Assembly: GCA_015233895.1 (NCBI GenBank)
Contig: JADFXG010000006.1
Location: forward strand, 62,001 to 126,000
Direction of reading: 5' to 3'
Length of the DNA: 64,000 nt
From: Nitrospirota bacterium
GTDB lineage: Bacteria > Nitrospirota > Thermodesulfovibrionia > Thermodesulfovibrionales > Magnetobacteriaceae
Shown here: positions 8,609 to 17,942 of the stretch, one piece after another
Numbering within the stretch: the first letter of the stretch is position 1
Layout of the letters: the number at the start of each line of letters is the position of its first letter
Translations under genes and position numbers: made by a program
The notes under the pieces: generated by a model
Databases searched by the model: none
Seen by the model: only the letters and a program-made list of their open reading frames with translations
Told to the model about the DNA's origin: nothing

Positions 8609-9397
8609 TTATGCTGCCAACTCTTCTCGGATTTCTTCACGTTCACTCCAAAGCACGGGTTTGACATTATAACTTTTTATTGCGTCCAGAACGGATGCCG
8701 CTGGAGCATGTTCCGAGTCGTTCAGAAACGCATAGGCCCGTGAATTTGCCGGTCTAACAACTTTGGTGTCAAACCATGAAAAAGCAACTCCCTCAGCTGA
8801 GTCGCGGCCTGGCCTGTTTATAGCTTTAAGGATGCGTTCCGGCTGTTGCTTTGATGCAGGAATAACAAAGTCAAATCTATGAACAAATCCACTTTTGCCA
8901 GTAAAATTTATGTTTGGAGTGTATCGTATATCACACAATTTTAACCATGAAGTAACATCTTCTAGAAAAAGTGATGTCACCATAGGAGCAGCAAGATAAA
9001 AAAGGTCATTAACAGCCAATATCGCCTGAATTAAATTATGCTTCTTTAACGCGAAATTTTCTGATGAGGCCTGAATCGTTAATGAATTATTTTCTAGTTT
9101 TACCCCAAACCCATTCAATGTAAAAGTTAGAAGTTCCTTACGTTTCATGCTTTGTAGTTCGCAGCCTGATTGCTTAAGGTCTTCAATTGTGTACCCATCA
9201 TCAGTGAAAATAAACCCATGCTCTTGCCGTTTTACATAGATTTGGAGATAATCATTATGCCTGTCAAGATAAGGTGTTGTTATCTCTATCCAGTCTTTAA
9301 CCTGTCGTAGCGCTGTTTTATCTTTAAGCCATACTATATATGTGTCTATATGTTTCTGGATTTCATTAATCATAAAAAAGTCATCATCTTGTCTCAT
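8609..9397 (-). CDS. DUF1828/DUF1829 domain protein
   Basis: A 262-residue protein whose N-terminal half matches DUF1828 ([20 protein letters not shown], then [11 protein letters not shown]) and whose C-terminal half matches DUF1829 ([28 protein letters not shown]). These domains occur together in mobile or accessory gene sets; no biochemical function is established. It is followed by the GDT1 gene on the same strand, which looks unrelated. The start could be 9397 or 9373 (MINEIQKHI); neither has a clear ribosome site. It neighbours a DUF4062 gene, so the two may form one accessory block. Confidence 0.8.
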   Translation of the reverse strand: MRQDDDFFMINEIQKHIDTYIVWLKDKTALRQVKDWIEITTPYLDRHNDYLQIYVKRQEHGFIFTDDGYTIEDLKQSGCELQSMKRKELLTFTLNGFGVKLENNSLTIQASSENFALKKHNLIQAILAVNDLFYLAAPMVTSLFLEDVTSWLKLCDIRYTPNINFTGKSGFVHRFDFVIPASKQQPERILKAINRPGRDSAEGVAFSWFDTKVVRPANSRAYAFLNDSEHAPAASVLDAIKSYNVKPVLWSEREEIREELAA

Positions 9398-9455
9398 AAT
9401 CTTGTATAAAATATACTTAAACCCCGCTCGCTGTCTTGAGTTGTTTTTCTGTTCC

Positions 9456-10418
9456 TTATCCTTTTTTTATTGCCAGAAGGTTTGACATTACAGAATTCCC
9501 CTTTTTTGTTAAAGCCCACTTTTCTTCATTGTCGCTTAATACTTCAATGAGCCCAAGTAATCTAAACTGATTTAATATTTGACTTATAAAATTGTCGTCT
9601 AACTCTAATTCACTAAGATAACTGTCTTTCATACCCAAGTGTTTGCCTAGCATAGTGTACAAATTAATTAATACTTCATATCTGGAAATTCCTTTTATCA
9701 TTGACGGGGAAATTTTCTTAAATATATCATTCCAAGTGGTTGTAAGTGAACGAGTCTTTTCATTAAAAGTATAATTAATAATAAAAGAATCATCACCCTG
9801 TGCCAAACTTTCAATATCTCCATGTGGTCTGTTTGACTCAGCTTCCAGTTTTTCTTCTAATTCCTGAACTTTTTGTCTTAAACTAAGTATTTCCAATTCA
9901 CTTTCTTCAGTGGCTACTTTATCGGCTCTTACCCAGCCGGTTGCTGGATTATTGTCTATTAATTTTTGAAGGCTTGTTGAAACAGCCAAAGCAAGGTCTT
10001 TAGATGTCTCCCAGTATTGTATCACCTTTTCCTCGTCAAGTTTTCCAATAAATGCCTCAAGTTTCTCCTTACCGGCAGGATCTTTCTCAGAGCGATCCAG
10101 TGGAATTTGCCCAGGGTTTTTATGAATAAATCCAATGATAGGTTTTCGTTTTTCTAATGCGTAGCAGTATTCTTTTTCTGTATAGCTGACCCCATCTTTA
10201 CTGATTGAACCGTACCTTCCACCGATAATTACAATGTAGTAATCACAGTCATCTATAATTTTTTTAATTAATGTCAATTGATCATCATTCGCTGCCGGAA
10301 AGAGTTCCATTCCTGATGGAATACAGTCAAGTTCCAAAAGTGCCTGCATAATCTCTTGCCGCTCATCATGCAAATCATCATAAGTTGAACTTACAAATAC
10401 TTGATAACGCTTATCCAC
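9456..10418 (-). CDS. DUF4062 (TIR-like fold) protein with C-terminal winged-helix-like region
   Basis: The N-terminal 110 residues are a clear DUF4062 domain: [17 protein letters not shown], then [27 protein letters not shown] and [14 protein letters not shown]4062 is thought to adopt a TIR-like fold and often sits at the N-terminus of NLR-like or defence proteins. A coiled coil follows (about 180-205), then about 100 residues that end like a winged helix ([17 protein letters not shown]). I place the start at GTG 10418 because GGGAGAGGAT directly precedes it and the domain begins there; a longer frame to 10508 would add 30 unlikely residues. The effector role is unknown. Confidence 0.75.
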   Translation of the reverse strand: MDKRYQVFVSSTYDDLHDERQEIMQALLELDCIPSGMELFPAANDDQLTLIKKIIDDCDYYIVIIGGRYGSISKDGVSYTEKEYCYALEKRKPIIGFIHKNPGQIPLDRSEKDPAGKEKLEAFIGKLDEEKVIQYWETSKDLALAVSTSLQKLIDNNPATGWVRADKVATEESELEILSLRQKVQELEEKLEAESNRPHGDIESLAQGDDSFIINYTFNEKTRSLTTTWNDIFKKISPSMIKGISRYEVLINLYTMLGKHLGMKDSYLSELELDDNFISQILNQFRLLGLIEVLSDNEEKWALTKKGNSVMSNLLAIKKG

Positions 10419-10526
10419 TAATCCTCTCCCCCTGATTTTAATGCAAATTCGAGAGTAACATTTTGTTTGCACAAAACACAATGGCAGCAAAGAGAGCAAG
10501 AGAGGCATTGAAGGTCAGACTTTTTG

Positions 10527-12494
10527 TTAGGTTGCAGGTATCGTCACGGTAAAGGTGGTTCCTTTACCTACAGTGCTTTCACAATTAATAGTGCCCTTAA
10601 AGGTCTGGGTTATAAGATTATAAAGTATGTGCAAGCCTAGCCCTGTGCCTCCCCCTGCCCTGTTTGTCGTGAAAAACGGATTAAATATCTTGCTAAGATT
10701 CTCCTCCGGGATTCCCTTTCCGTCATCGATATACTTTAATACAAAAGAATCATCGGTACTTGATATTTCTATAGTTATGACCCCTTTGTCAGCCTCGTTA
10801 TAAGCGTGCATCAGGGAGTTTATTACTAAATTTGTGATTATCTGCGCCAATTCTCCTGGGTAACTGTTTATCTCCATATCGGGCGGGCAATCAAGTTTAA
10901 TTTCTATTGAGGTGTGTTTTAATTTAGGACTAAGGCTTGTTATCACCTTTTCGATATAATCTTTGATGTTAAATATACGCTTTTCATGCGATGTCTGATC
11001 GGCTGAGACTAATTTGAAACTCTTAACGAGTTCGCTGGTTCGCTCAAGGTTAGCTAAAATAAGCTCGCTGGATTTCGTGGCATGTGTAAAATAGTTAAAA
11101 AGCTCATCTTTTTTTGCGGTCTTATTATTTATCGCAACTGAGAGTTTGCTTGTCACGTCCTGCAGGTGTGAGGCAGCGGTGACAGCAATTCCAACAGGCG
11201 TGTTTATTTCATGTGCAACACCGGCTACCAACCCGCCAAGGGCTGCCATTTTTTCAGATTCCACAAGGTGCTGCGTGGCTTTCTTTAACTCGCTTGTACG
11301 CTCAGTTACGAGCTCTTCTAAATGATTCTGATATTTTAACAATTCATGCTGAGCCATGATTCGCTGCCGGATGTTAACAAGGAGAATAACGATAAAAACA
11401 ATCAGAACGGTTATGAGCGCCGTAACTCCCCATATCACGCGTTTGTATTTGAAGTAAAATGTCTCCGGTTTATTTATAACAATGGCTCCAGCAGGCAAAG
11501 ATGAAATATCTATGTCAAACCTCTGCATCACATTATAATCAAACATAAATGTGTTGGGACTTTTCATGATTACAGGTATATTGTCTGCTTTTTCGCCGTT
11601 TAATATTCTAATAGCAAGTTTACCTGCTGACTCACCCTGGTAGAAACTGTTTTTAAGCATACCGCCAACTATACCATACCCCAGCATGTAGTCAACCCCG
11701 CCATACACAGGCACCGATGATGCACGCGTTATTTGAGTTACTGCCATTGACGGTGTAAAGTCCTCACCATTTCTGTCTTTAAAAAAGGAAAGATAAAATA
11801 CAGCCGTATCAGGCTTTAATTTGCTGACAAGTTGTTTGACCTCATCCATTGTTGAGTTGTCAAGATATGTAAAGTTAATCGTCTGTTTATACTTACCAAT
11901 TGCATTATTAAAAGAGTTCTTTTCTAAAATTCCAGTTGTTGTCATGTCGCTGATAACTATAAACTGCTTCAGTCCAGGATTTAACTTCAGTGCTAAATCC
12001 ACTGTTGCTTCATAATCTGACCCTTCATTAACACCCGTAAAACCCTGATACCCTGCTGTTTTTTCTGGTGTGTAATCATTTATGCCACAAAAAACAAATG
12101 GCACTCCTTTAAAAAGCTCTTCCCTGTATTGTTTGACAAAGTCAAGCGCATCGTCATCGGTTACGATTATAATCTCAAAATGTATTTTTTTGTACTTATG
12201 TTTGAATAATTCACTCAATATCTTGTAATACTCAGCGCTTTTAATACGTTTTGTATCCATGTACTCAATGTGAAGGGTGATTTCCTCCTTTTCTTTAAAC
12301 AAAGACTCCACTCCCCTCACTTGATTGTCCGTCCACAGATAACCTTTATTGTAGGAGTTTAACAATAAGATGTGTTTTTCATATTGACCATTTTTGGCAG
12401 AGGCATAAGACTTGCATTGCATCAATATGAAAAACAGACAAACTACTAAAATTGTCGTTATCGTGATATATTTTTTCATAACATACAATTTCAT
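10527..12494 (-). CDS. Membrane histidine kinase with ABC substrate-binding-like sensor domain
   Basis: A 655-residue sensor kinase. A signal anchor lies at about 8-28, a periplasmic ABC_sub_bind-like domain at about 38-335 (ILLLNSYNKGYLWTDNQ, VTDDDALDFV, FVFCGINDY), a second membrane helix at about 350-375 and a coiled-coil linker. HisKA has the phospho-acceptor in GVAHEINTPVG, and HATPase_c has NLVINSLMHAYNEA and DDGKGIPEENL with a glycine-rich GTGLGLHI. The ATG overlaps the TGA of the upstream binding-protein gene by 4 bases, so the two are probably coupled. The sensor is homologous to that upstream protein, which suggests both recognise related ligands. No partner response regulator is adjacent. 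Confidence 0.9.
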   Translation of the reverse strand: MKLYVMKKYITITTILVVCLFFILMQCKSYASAKNGQYEKHILLLNSYNKGYLWTDNQVRGVESLFKEKEEITLHIEYMDTKRIKSAEYYKILSELFKHKYKKIHFEIIIVTDDDALDFVKQYREELFKGVPFVFCGINDYTPEKTAGYQGFTGVNEGSDYEATVDLALKLNPGLKQFIVISDMTTTGILEKNSFNNAIGKYKQTINFTYLDNSTMDEVKQLVSKLKPDTAVFYLSFFKDRNGEDFTPSMAVTQITRASSVPVYGGVDYMLGYGIVGGMLKNSFYQGESAGKLAIRILNGEKADNIPVIMKSPNTFMFDYNVMQRFDIDISSLPAGAIVINKPETFYFKYKRVIWGVTALITVLIVFIVILLVNIRQRIMAQHELLKYQNHLEELVTERTSELKKATQHLVESEKMAALGGLVAGVAHEINTPVGIAVTAASHLQDVTSKLSVAINNKTAKKDELFNYFTHATKSSELILANLERTSELVKSFKLVSADQTSHEKRIFNIKDYIEKVITSLSPKLKHTSIEIKLDCPPDMEINSYPGELAQIITNLVINSLMHAYNEADKGVITIEISSTDDSFVLKYIDDGKGIPEENLSKIFNPFFTTNRAGGGTGLGLHILYNLITQTFKGTINCESTVGKGTTFTVTIPAT

Positions 12495-13525
12495 TTATAG
12501 AAATGGTTGCTTGCTCTTGCGCTTGCCTCATACACCTTTGGCAAATCAAAATGGAATTCCTTAACTCTTGAATCATTCATTGAAACCACAAACTGTGAGG
12601 TTACGGCAATTGGAATATCTTTTGGATGAGTTTTATTATCGAGAATATCTACAGCCATCTTAGCTGCTACAGTACCCTGTTCAAAAGGAGACGTGGCTAT
12701 AGCCAGCATTCCGCCATCATCACCAAAGAATGCGTTTGTACCGATAACCGGCACTTTAGAATGTTTTATAGTAAAATCTATCAGTTCTTTAGGCGGTACA
12801 AGTTCAGATGTGCCCTTAGAACGTAATATCTTTCTGTAGTTTGAAACCAGTATGTAATCCACGCTTTTAGAGGCATTATCAACCGCATCCCTCCACTCAT
12901 CCAGTGTGTTGACTAAACATGTGCCCTCAAGTTTAACTGGATTCCAGTTGTATTGTCTTATCCATTTCTCATCTCCCATTACGGTCTCAGATTTATCACC
13001 GATAAAAAACACCTTTATTGGACCTGTTTTACCCGCCATATGTGAAAACGTCTGTAACCCCTCCTTAACTGCATCTAAAGGAAGCCGTTCAAGTATTCCG
13101 GTAACGTTTTGAGCTTTGTCGAAGCGATAGTCCTCGATTTCATTATTAACGCCTGAAAATACAATAGTTATCTTTGGATTGTTATTATAATATTTAGCAA
13201 CATACTCCTGTGCATCATCATCAACTGCTATGATGACATCGGGCTGCCACTTATCTATCATACTCCTTGCTACTTTCCCTGAGTTTTCTTTAAACTCACG
13301 CCATGGATGACGCTTTGTATCAAGATAATGCCATCTGACAAAGTAATGGGTTTTGTTTTTTAATACACGATTAATTCCAACATTAATGTCCCTGACCCAC
13401 CCATAGCTAGTGTCATAACTGTGCAGGATGAGCACACGCTTTTTGCTTAGATTAAACGGTAGCAACATCAATATAACCTCAAAAATGAAACAAACAATCA
13501 ATAGATTAAAATACTTCTTTTTCAT
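12491..13525 (-). CDS. ABC_sub_bind-type periplasmic binding protein without cognate ABC transporter
   Basis: About 344 residues with an N-terminal hydrophobic signal (FNLLIVCFIFEVILMLLPF) and a domain like PF04392: VLILHSYDTSYGWVRDIN, DVIIAVDDDAQEYVAKYY, IVFSGVNNEI and VPVIGTNAFFGDDGG. The start at 13525 is chosen because ATGA overlaps the upstream stop and GGGGGAT lies just before it; a frame to 13546 is also open. No ABC permease or ATPase is nearby. It sits between a cNMP-controlled SLC13 permease and a kinase with the same type of sensor domain, so it may present a ligand to one of them instead of feeding an ABC importer. Confidence 0.85.
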   Translation of the reverse strand: MKKKYFNLLIVCFIFEVILMLLPFNLSKKRVLILHSYDTSYGWVRDINVGINRVLKNKTHYFVRWHYLDTKRHPWREFKENSGKVARSMIDKWQPDVIIAVDDDAQEYVAKYYNNNPKITIVFSGVNNEIEDYRFDKAQNVTGILERLPLDAVKEGLQTFSHMAGKTGPIKVFFIGDKSETVMGDEKWIRQYNWNPVKLEGTCLVNTLDEWRDAVDNASKSVDYILVSNYRKILRSKGTSELVPPKELIDFTIKHSKVPVIGTNAFFGDDGGMLAIATSPFEQGTVAAKMAVDILDNKTHPKDIPIAVTSQFVVSMNDSRVKEFHFDLPKVYEASARASNHFYK

Positions 13526-15405
13526 AATATCCCCCGCATTTTCCAATACGGAACAGCCGCATAAATCGCTACAAGTTTTATTACATTAACCAACATATTA
13601 AGCCTCAGAAATGATTTCTCTTCATAGATTTTCTCGGTTAATGTCATATCCTGAAACTGCATATAGTAAGAGCACTGATATGGAAATACCCACATTTCAC
13701 CTAAAACCAAAATAATAAACCCAACAAGCCATGCGTTCAGTCCGGCCACATCCGCTAAGGGCATAAACACGGCCGCTACGAGAACGATAGCTGCGTTAAT
13801 CGGCATTGCAATGCGCATGACAAACATAATACCGGCCAGTATCAGGACGAAAACACCAAAGTTGTAGTGCATATAAGGTATCAGCACTGAAAGATGCTTA
13901 GCTATCAAAGTATCAAGCCCCACACTTTTCATAGTTTGAATAATGCCAACAACTGAGGCAAGGTAAATTAAAAACGGCCAGTCAACTTTCTCTCTGAAAT
14001 CATCTTTTTTAAGACATCCAAAAAGCAACAACCCGTAGAGAATTGACAAACCAATCCACGGAGGTTGTATCTTATGGAGAGAGTACGTCAAAATCCCCAG
14101 TACAAAAAAAAGTACCCCTACGATAGCTGACCACTCCTGTAAGGACAGGGGGCCAAGGAGCCTGAGCTGCACTCGGATTTGGTCGGATGAAACTTGTATG
14201 GCTTCTTTATTTCTGTACATTAAATAAGTGGCTACATATACAATTACAAGAAGTACAACACCTGTAACGATGGATGCAACAAGCCACGATAACCACTGAA
14301 ACTCCTCCTGTACCTGCATTGGCATCATACCCAAAACCACAAAGTTAACTGACTTGCTGGTGATAAACATCCCTGACAACAGCGTGGTACCGGAAAATGT
14401 TGAAAATGCAAGCCTTGATGCTGCATTTTTCCCGGGAGTTAACTTACAAGTTTCAATAATATCTTTCAGAAAAGGGCTCAGCAGAGCAATTCTGCCGTTA
14501 GCAGTAGGAATAATCGGAGTAAGCACAATACCTGTGAAAGTTAAGATTAAGTTCAAGACAGACTGGGTTTTAGGTAATTTCAATATCAGAATAAGTATAA
14601 CCCGATAACTTAGCCCGGATATAACAATAACAGTGCCTAAACCAAGAACACTCATAGCAAGGAAAAATCCGTCTGAGATGAAACCTGAAAGCACAACATC
14701 CGTGTCTGCAACTCCTATACACAAAAAAGCCAATATCGCAAAAAGCCCGGGAACAAACTCGTCAACCAGCTTAAAAATCCACATGAGTACGGTTGCGGTG
14801 AATATTCCTATAAAAAAAATTGCATTTAAATCCAGACCGTGTTTGTAACTCAGCCACAGAGCTAAAGGGGAAAAGATAATTACACAAATCCAGCCTATGG
14901 CCTTATTAAGCGGCACCTTGTTTTTATCCTTAGATTTCTTTTTGTCTGTTGTTACATCAACTTTTTTGTTGTTTTCGTTCTCTAAGGCTACATTGTTACC
15001 AGTAAAATTCTCCAGCAGAGAGAGAATAAAATCGCCTTTAATTTCACGTGATATTTTAAGAGCATCAATTTTGTCCCTCGGAATCATTAAAACCGTAGCA
15101 TCGGTAAGCACAGTGGCACACGTTACATATCGAGGGAGTTCAGAGCAGCTTTCAAGCCCAATTTTTCCCTTGCTGGTAATTGTCATAGAGGAAATTTCAG
15201 AGAATAGCTTTACCTCTCCTGTTATCACCATATAAAGAAACTGGGCGTGCTGCCCCTGAGTATAAATAGTCTGCCCTGTAGTAAAAGATTTAATCGCTAC
15301 GTAAGGCAACAGCCGCGCAAGTTCTGCATTCTTAGCTTTTGAGAATATGTCGTCTTCTTGCAGATATGAACATATCCAGTCACTTTTTATTAAGTGCTCT
15401 TCCAA
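13522..15405 (-). CDS. Cyclic-nucleotide-binding domain fused to an SLC13/DASS-type anion permease
   Basis: A 627-residue fusion. Residues about 20-145 form a cNMP-binding beta barrel (SFTTGQTIYTQGQHAQFLYMVITGEVKLF). Residues about 170-620 are a polytopic membrane domain of 11-12 helices resembling SLC13 (divalent anion:Na+) or ArsB/NhaD-like permeases, including the conserved PIIPTANGRIALLSPF loop. Such permeases carry sulfate, dicarboxylates or similar anions. The cNMP domain lacks an obvious phosphate-cassette arginine, so ligand binding is uncertain and it may be a regulatory module only. It is the first gene of a three-gene operon with 4-base overlaps, and the secreted phosphoesterase gene ends 14 bases after its stop-side neighbour cluster begins upstream at 15420. 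Confidence 0.85.
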   Translation of the reverse strand: MEEHLIKSDWICSYLQEDDIFSKAKNAELARLLPYVAIKSFTTGQTIYTQGQHAQFLYMVITGEVKLFSEISSMTITSKGKIGLESCSELPRYVTCATVLTDATVLMIPRDKIDALKISREIKGDFILSLLENFTGNNVALENENNKKVDVTTDKKKSKDKNKVPLNKAIGWICVIIFSPLALWLSYKHGLDLNAIFFIGIFTATVLMWIFKLVDEFVPGLFAILAFLCIGVADTDVVLSGFISDGFFLAMSVLGLGTVIVISGLSYRVILILILKLPKTQSVLNLILTFTGIVLTPIIPTANGRIALLSPFLKDIIETCKLTPGKNAASRLAFSTFSGTTLLSGMFITSKSVNFVVLGMMPMQVQEEFQWLSWLVASIVTGVVLLVIVYVATYLMYRNKEAIQVSSDQIRVQLRLLGPLSLQEWSAIVGVLFFVLGILTYSLHKIQPPWIGLSILYGLLLFGCLKKDDFREKVDWPFLIYLASVVGIIQTMKSVGLDTLIAKHLSVLIPYMHYNFGVFVLILAGIMFVMRIAMPINAAIVLVAAVFMPLADVAGLNAWLVGFIILVLGEMWVFPYQCSYYMQFQDMTLTEKIYEEKSFLRLNMLVNVIKLVAIYAAVPYWKMRGIL

Positions 15406-15419
15406 TACTAAACGCTCCT

Positions 15420-16538
15420 TTAATCTACTTTTTCGATTAGATAGTGATCTATTTCTGCACCCTCCGTGTTAAAAACGTGCAGAGTTACAAACATATCATA
15501 TACGTTAACCACGACAAAGTGAAACTGGCTGCTGATTTCCGGAGGGGTATCGAAAGTTATACATTTTTCGCTGTCAGTCAGGCAACCTTTGGAGTTTGCC
15601 AGAGGGGCTCCGGCTCCGCCGCAGACAACCTCAACAATACTGTTTTTCCACTTTGAGTCCATCTCTTTATTAATCAGCTTTCTTGCATAAAAATGATCGT
15701 GTCCAGAAAAATAGGCATCTATGTGGTGATACGCTTTATCTCCATCTGTGTTATCAAGAGTCTGCCACAGTTTTTGCAGGCTTTCGTTGTAAGTTCCACC
15801 AAATACTGCCTGCCCTTTAGTCAAAGGATGATAAGAATTATATACGGTAAAAATAGGTGTATGTGCAAATACAAAGGTAAACGTTGCTTTATTATTTGAA
15901 ACTAACTCATGTTTGACAAAATTTAATTGCTCCTTATCCATCCATCCGCTTAAGTCGTATTTTTTGTGTTCGTTAAGCTCATGGGGAAACAGATATGTAT
16001 CCATGGTGATAAACAAGGAATTATTCCACATAAACGAATATGCGGCATTATTATTCCACCCCTTGATACACCTCCCCTGCTCTGGGAACTTGCTCAGTCC
16101 CTCGTTGTTAAAATCTTGAAAATCCTTTTGTTTTTGCAGATAGCCGGATTCCGAATCTGAGTCATAAAGCTCGTGGTTACCCAAAGCTATGGCAATTGGT
16201 AATTTTTCATCGTAAAGCGGCTGCATTATTTTTTTCCATGTTGCATAGTTTTCCTTATTAGCCCTTACTGCAAGGTCTCCGTTAAACATGATAAAAGAGG
16301 GCTTAATACCGTTTTTGTAATATTTTTGAGGATTATCTATATAGGCTTTAATTGTAACAACTAATGGCGCAAGTGAAGGGCTTACCGCAGCGTCAATTTT
16401 CCTGTCAGCTCTGCTGTCTCCAAACACTATAAAACTAAATGGCTGCTTTACGCTGGAACAATCCTCGCTATATACCGCACTGGAAAATGGAAATAATAAA
16501 GCTAAAACTACTAAGAAAACTCTAAAAGACTTTTTCAT
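15420..16538 (-). CDS. Secreted calcineurin-like metallophosphoesterase
   Basis: About 372 residues with a signal peptide (FRVFLVVLALLFPFSSAVYS) and a metallophosphoesterase domain: VFGDSRADRK, FNGDLAVR, GNHELYDSDSE, FAHTPIF and SGHDHFYAR, covering the metal ligands. It resembles exported purple-acid-phosphatase-like or phosphodiesterase enzymes. The start at 16538 is supported by GGGAGGATAT directly upstream; a longer frame from 16565 is unlikely. The gap to the following permease gene is 14 bases, so it may be the first cistron of that operon. The substrate is unknown; release of phosphate from periplasmic organophosphates is possible. Confidence 0.85.
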   Translation of the reverse strand: MKKSFRVFLVVLALLFPFSSAVYSEDCSSVKQPFSFIVFGDSRADRKIDAAVSPSLAPLVVTIKAYIDNPQKYYKNGIKPSFIMFNGDLAVRANKENYATWKKIMQPLYDEKLPIAIALGNHELYDSDSESGYLQKQKDFQDFNNEGLSKFPEQGRCIKGWNNNAAYSFMWNNSLFITMDTYLFPHELNEHKKYDLSGWMDKEQLNFVKHELVSNNKATFTFVFAHTPIFTVYNSYHPLTKGQAVFGGTYNESLQKLWQTLDNTDGDKAYHHIDAYFSGHDHFYARKLINKEMDSKWKNSIVEVVCGGAGAPLANSKGCLTDSEKCITFDTPPEISSQFHFVVVNVYDMFVTLHVFNTEGAEIDHYLIEKVD

Positions 16539-16676
16539 ATATCCTCCCTTAAAGTTAGTAATCATTGAGTGGTAATCTTAACAGTCTATGAACAGTAATG
16601 TCAATGCACATTCGTACAATTGCCTTATGTAATCTTATATCTTTGGTGATAAGGCAAAAAAGTTCTTGAGTTTAAC

Positions 16677-17651
16677 TTAGCTTGTACTGTCGTTGTTTAT
16701 ACCATAAATCTTATTAACTATGTAAAGTGGCCGCCTTTTGGCTTCTGTATAAATCCGCCCAATGTACTCACCCATTATTCCCACACTTAGAAGTTGAATT
16801 CCCCCGATAAACAGTACTGTGACCATTATGGAGGCGTAACCGGGAACGTCTATCCCTTTAACCAGTGTTTTTATTATCACAAAGGCTGCAAAAAAAAGAG
16901 ACAGCAAAGCAATGGAAAACCCCGCATAAGTCCAAACCTTAAGCGGTGTTGCACTGAAAAGAGTTATTCCATCTATAGCAAAATTCCAAAGTTTCCAGTA
17001 ATTCCATTTAGTTTTGCCGGAAAACCTCGGGTCTCTGTCAAAAAATATACCGGTTTGCTTAAAACCCACCCATGCAAAGAGTCCTTTCATAAATCTGGTG
17101 TTTTCAGGGATTTTGTTAAGCACGTCAACGACCCGCCTGTCAAGAAGCCTGAAATCACCGGTATCTCTTGGGATGTCTATATCGGTAATGTAATTAATAG
17201 TCTTATAAAACATTTTAGCTGTGAGACGTTTCATAAAAGACTCTCCGGAGCGTGAACTTCTGACGGCATAAACAACATCATAGCCTTCATGCCACTTTGC
17301 AATCATTGAGGTGATTAACTCCGGTGGGTCCTGCAGGTCACTGTCTATTGGGATGACGGCATTTCCTCTTGAAAAGTTAAGCCCTGCAGTGAGAGCCAGT
17401 TCTTTACCAAAATTACGGGAAAGGTCAACAATTGCAATGGCAGGGTTATTTTGTCTCTCCTTCTGAAGTCTCACAAGAGTATCGTCAGAACTTCCATCAT
17501 TAACACAAATTATCTCGTAACTTAATCCGGTTGACTCAAGAATTGGCACTAACCGCTGAAAGAATACTGCCACATTTGACGATTCGTTGTACATAGGTAC
17601 CACAACAGATATTTGGCATTCAACTTGATGTATTTTCTCTTGTTCCAACAT
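16677..17651 (-). CDS. Family 2 glycosyltransferase, polyprenyl-phosphate (DPM1/GtrB-like)
   Basis: A 324-residue protein. The GT-A domain shows VVPMYNESSNV, CVNDGSSDDT, the nucleotide/metal motif PIDSDLQDPPE and SRNFGKE. Two C-terminal membrane helices (about 235-260 and 270-295) are followed by GEYIGRIYTEAKRRP, as in DPM1/GtrB/ArnC-type enzymes that move a sugar to undecaprenyl phosphate. The start at 17651 is supported by AGGGAGAA just upstream. It is divergent from two GT4 genes across about 290 bases with no other gene, so all three may contribute to one surface glycan or lipid modification. Confidence 0.92.
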   Translation of the reverse strand: MLEQEKIHQVECQISVVVPMYNESSNVAVFFQRLVPILESTGLSYEIICVNDGSSDDTLVRLQKERQNNPAIAIVDLSRNFGKELALTAGLNFSRGNAVIPIDSDLQDPPELITSMIAKWHEGYDVVYAVRSSRSGESFMKRLTAKMFYKTINYITDIDIPRDTGDFRLLDRRVVDVLNKIPENTRFMKGLFAWVGFKQTGIFFDRDPRFSGKTKWNYWKLWNFAIDGITLFSATPLKVWTYAGFSIALLSLFFAAFVIIKTLVKGIDVPGYASIMVTVLFIGGIQLLSVGIMGEYIGRIYTEAKRRPLYIVNKIYGINNDSTS

Positions 17652-17942
17652 TTTTCTCCCTAACCGCCATGGTATCATACATACGATAGAGTCTGCTTGT
17701 CAATTGCCTGTTTTTTAAGAAATTTTTTCCAGTTAAGACAAAGCAGAGCGTTGAAATATTTATACAGTTTTATGCCGCTAAAGAAATTTATTATCAATAG
17801 CCTGACACTTTTTATTTTTAATATGGTTTTGGTATTATATAAATCATGGCCAAAAATGTGTTTATATGTTGTGTTGCTGCTCAAGCTCCCGTTTGTGGCA
17901 GGTTTAATGAGTGCAACCTGATGCTTGCACATAACTTTTATT

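Noticed and set aside
10419-10508. 30-residue N-terminal extension of the DUF4062 protein
   Set aside because: The added residues precede the domain start and lie upstream of a good ribosome site at the GTG 10418.
17697-17921. 74-residue hydrophobic frame on the plus strand between the GT2 and GT4 genes
   Set aside because: No ribosome site, no recognisable domain, and it lies in an intergenic promoter region.
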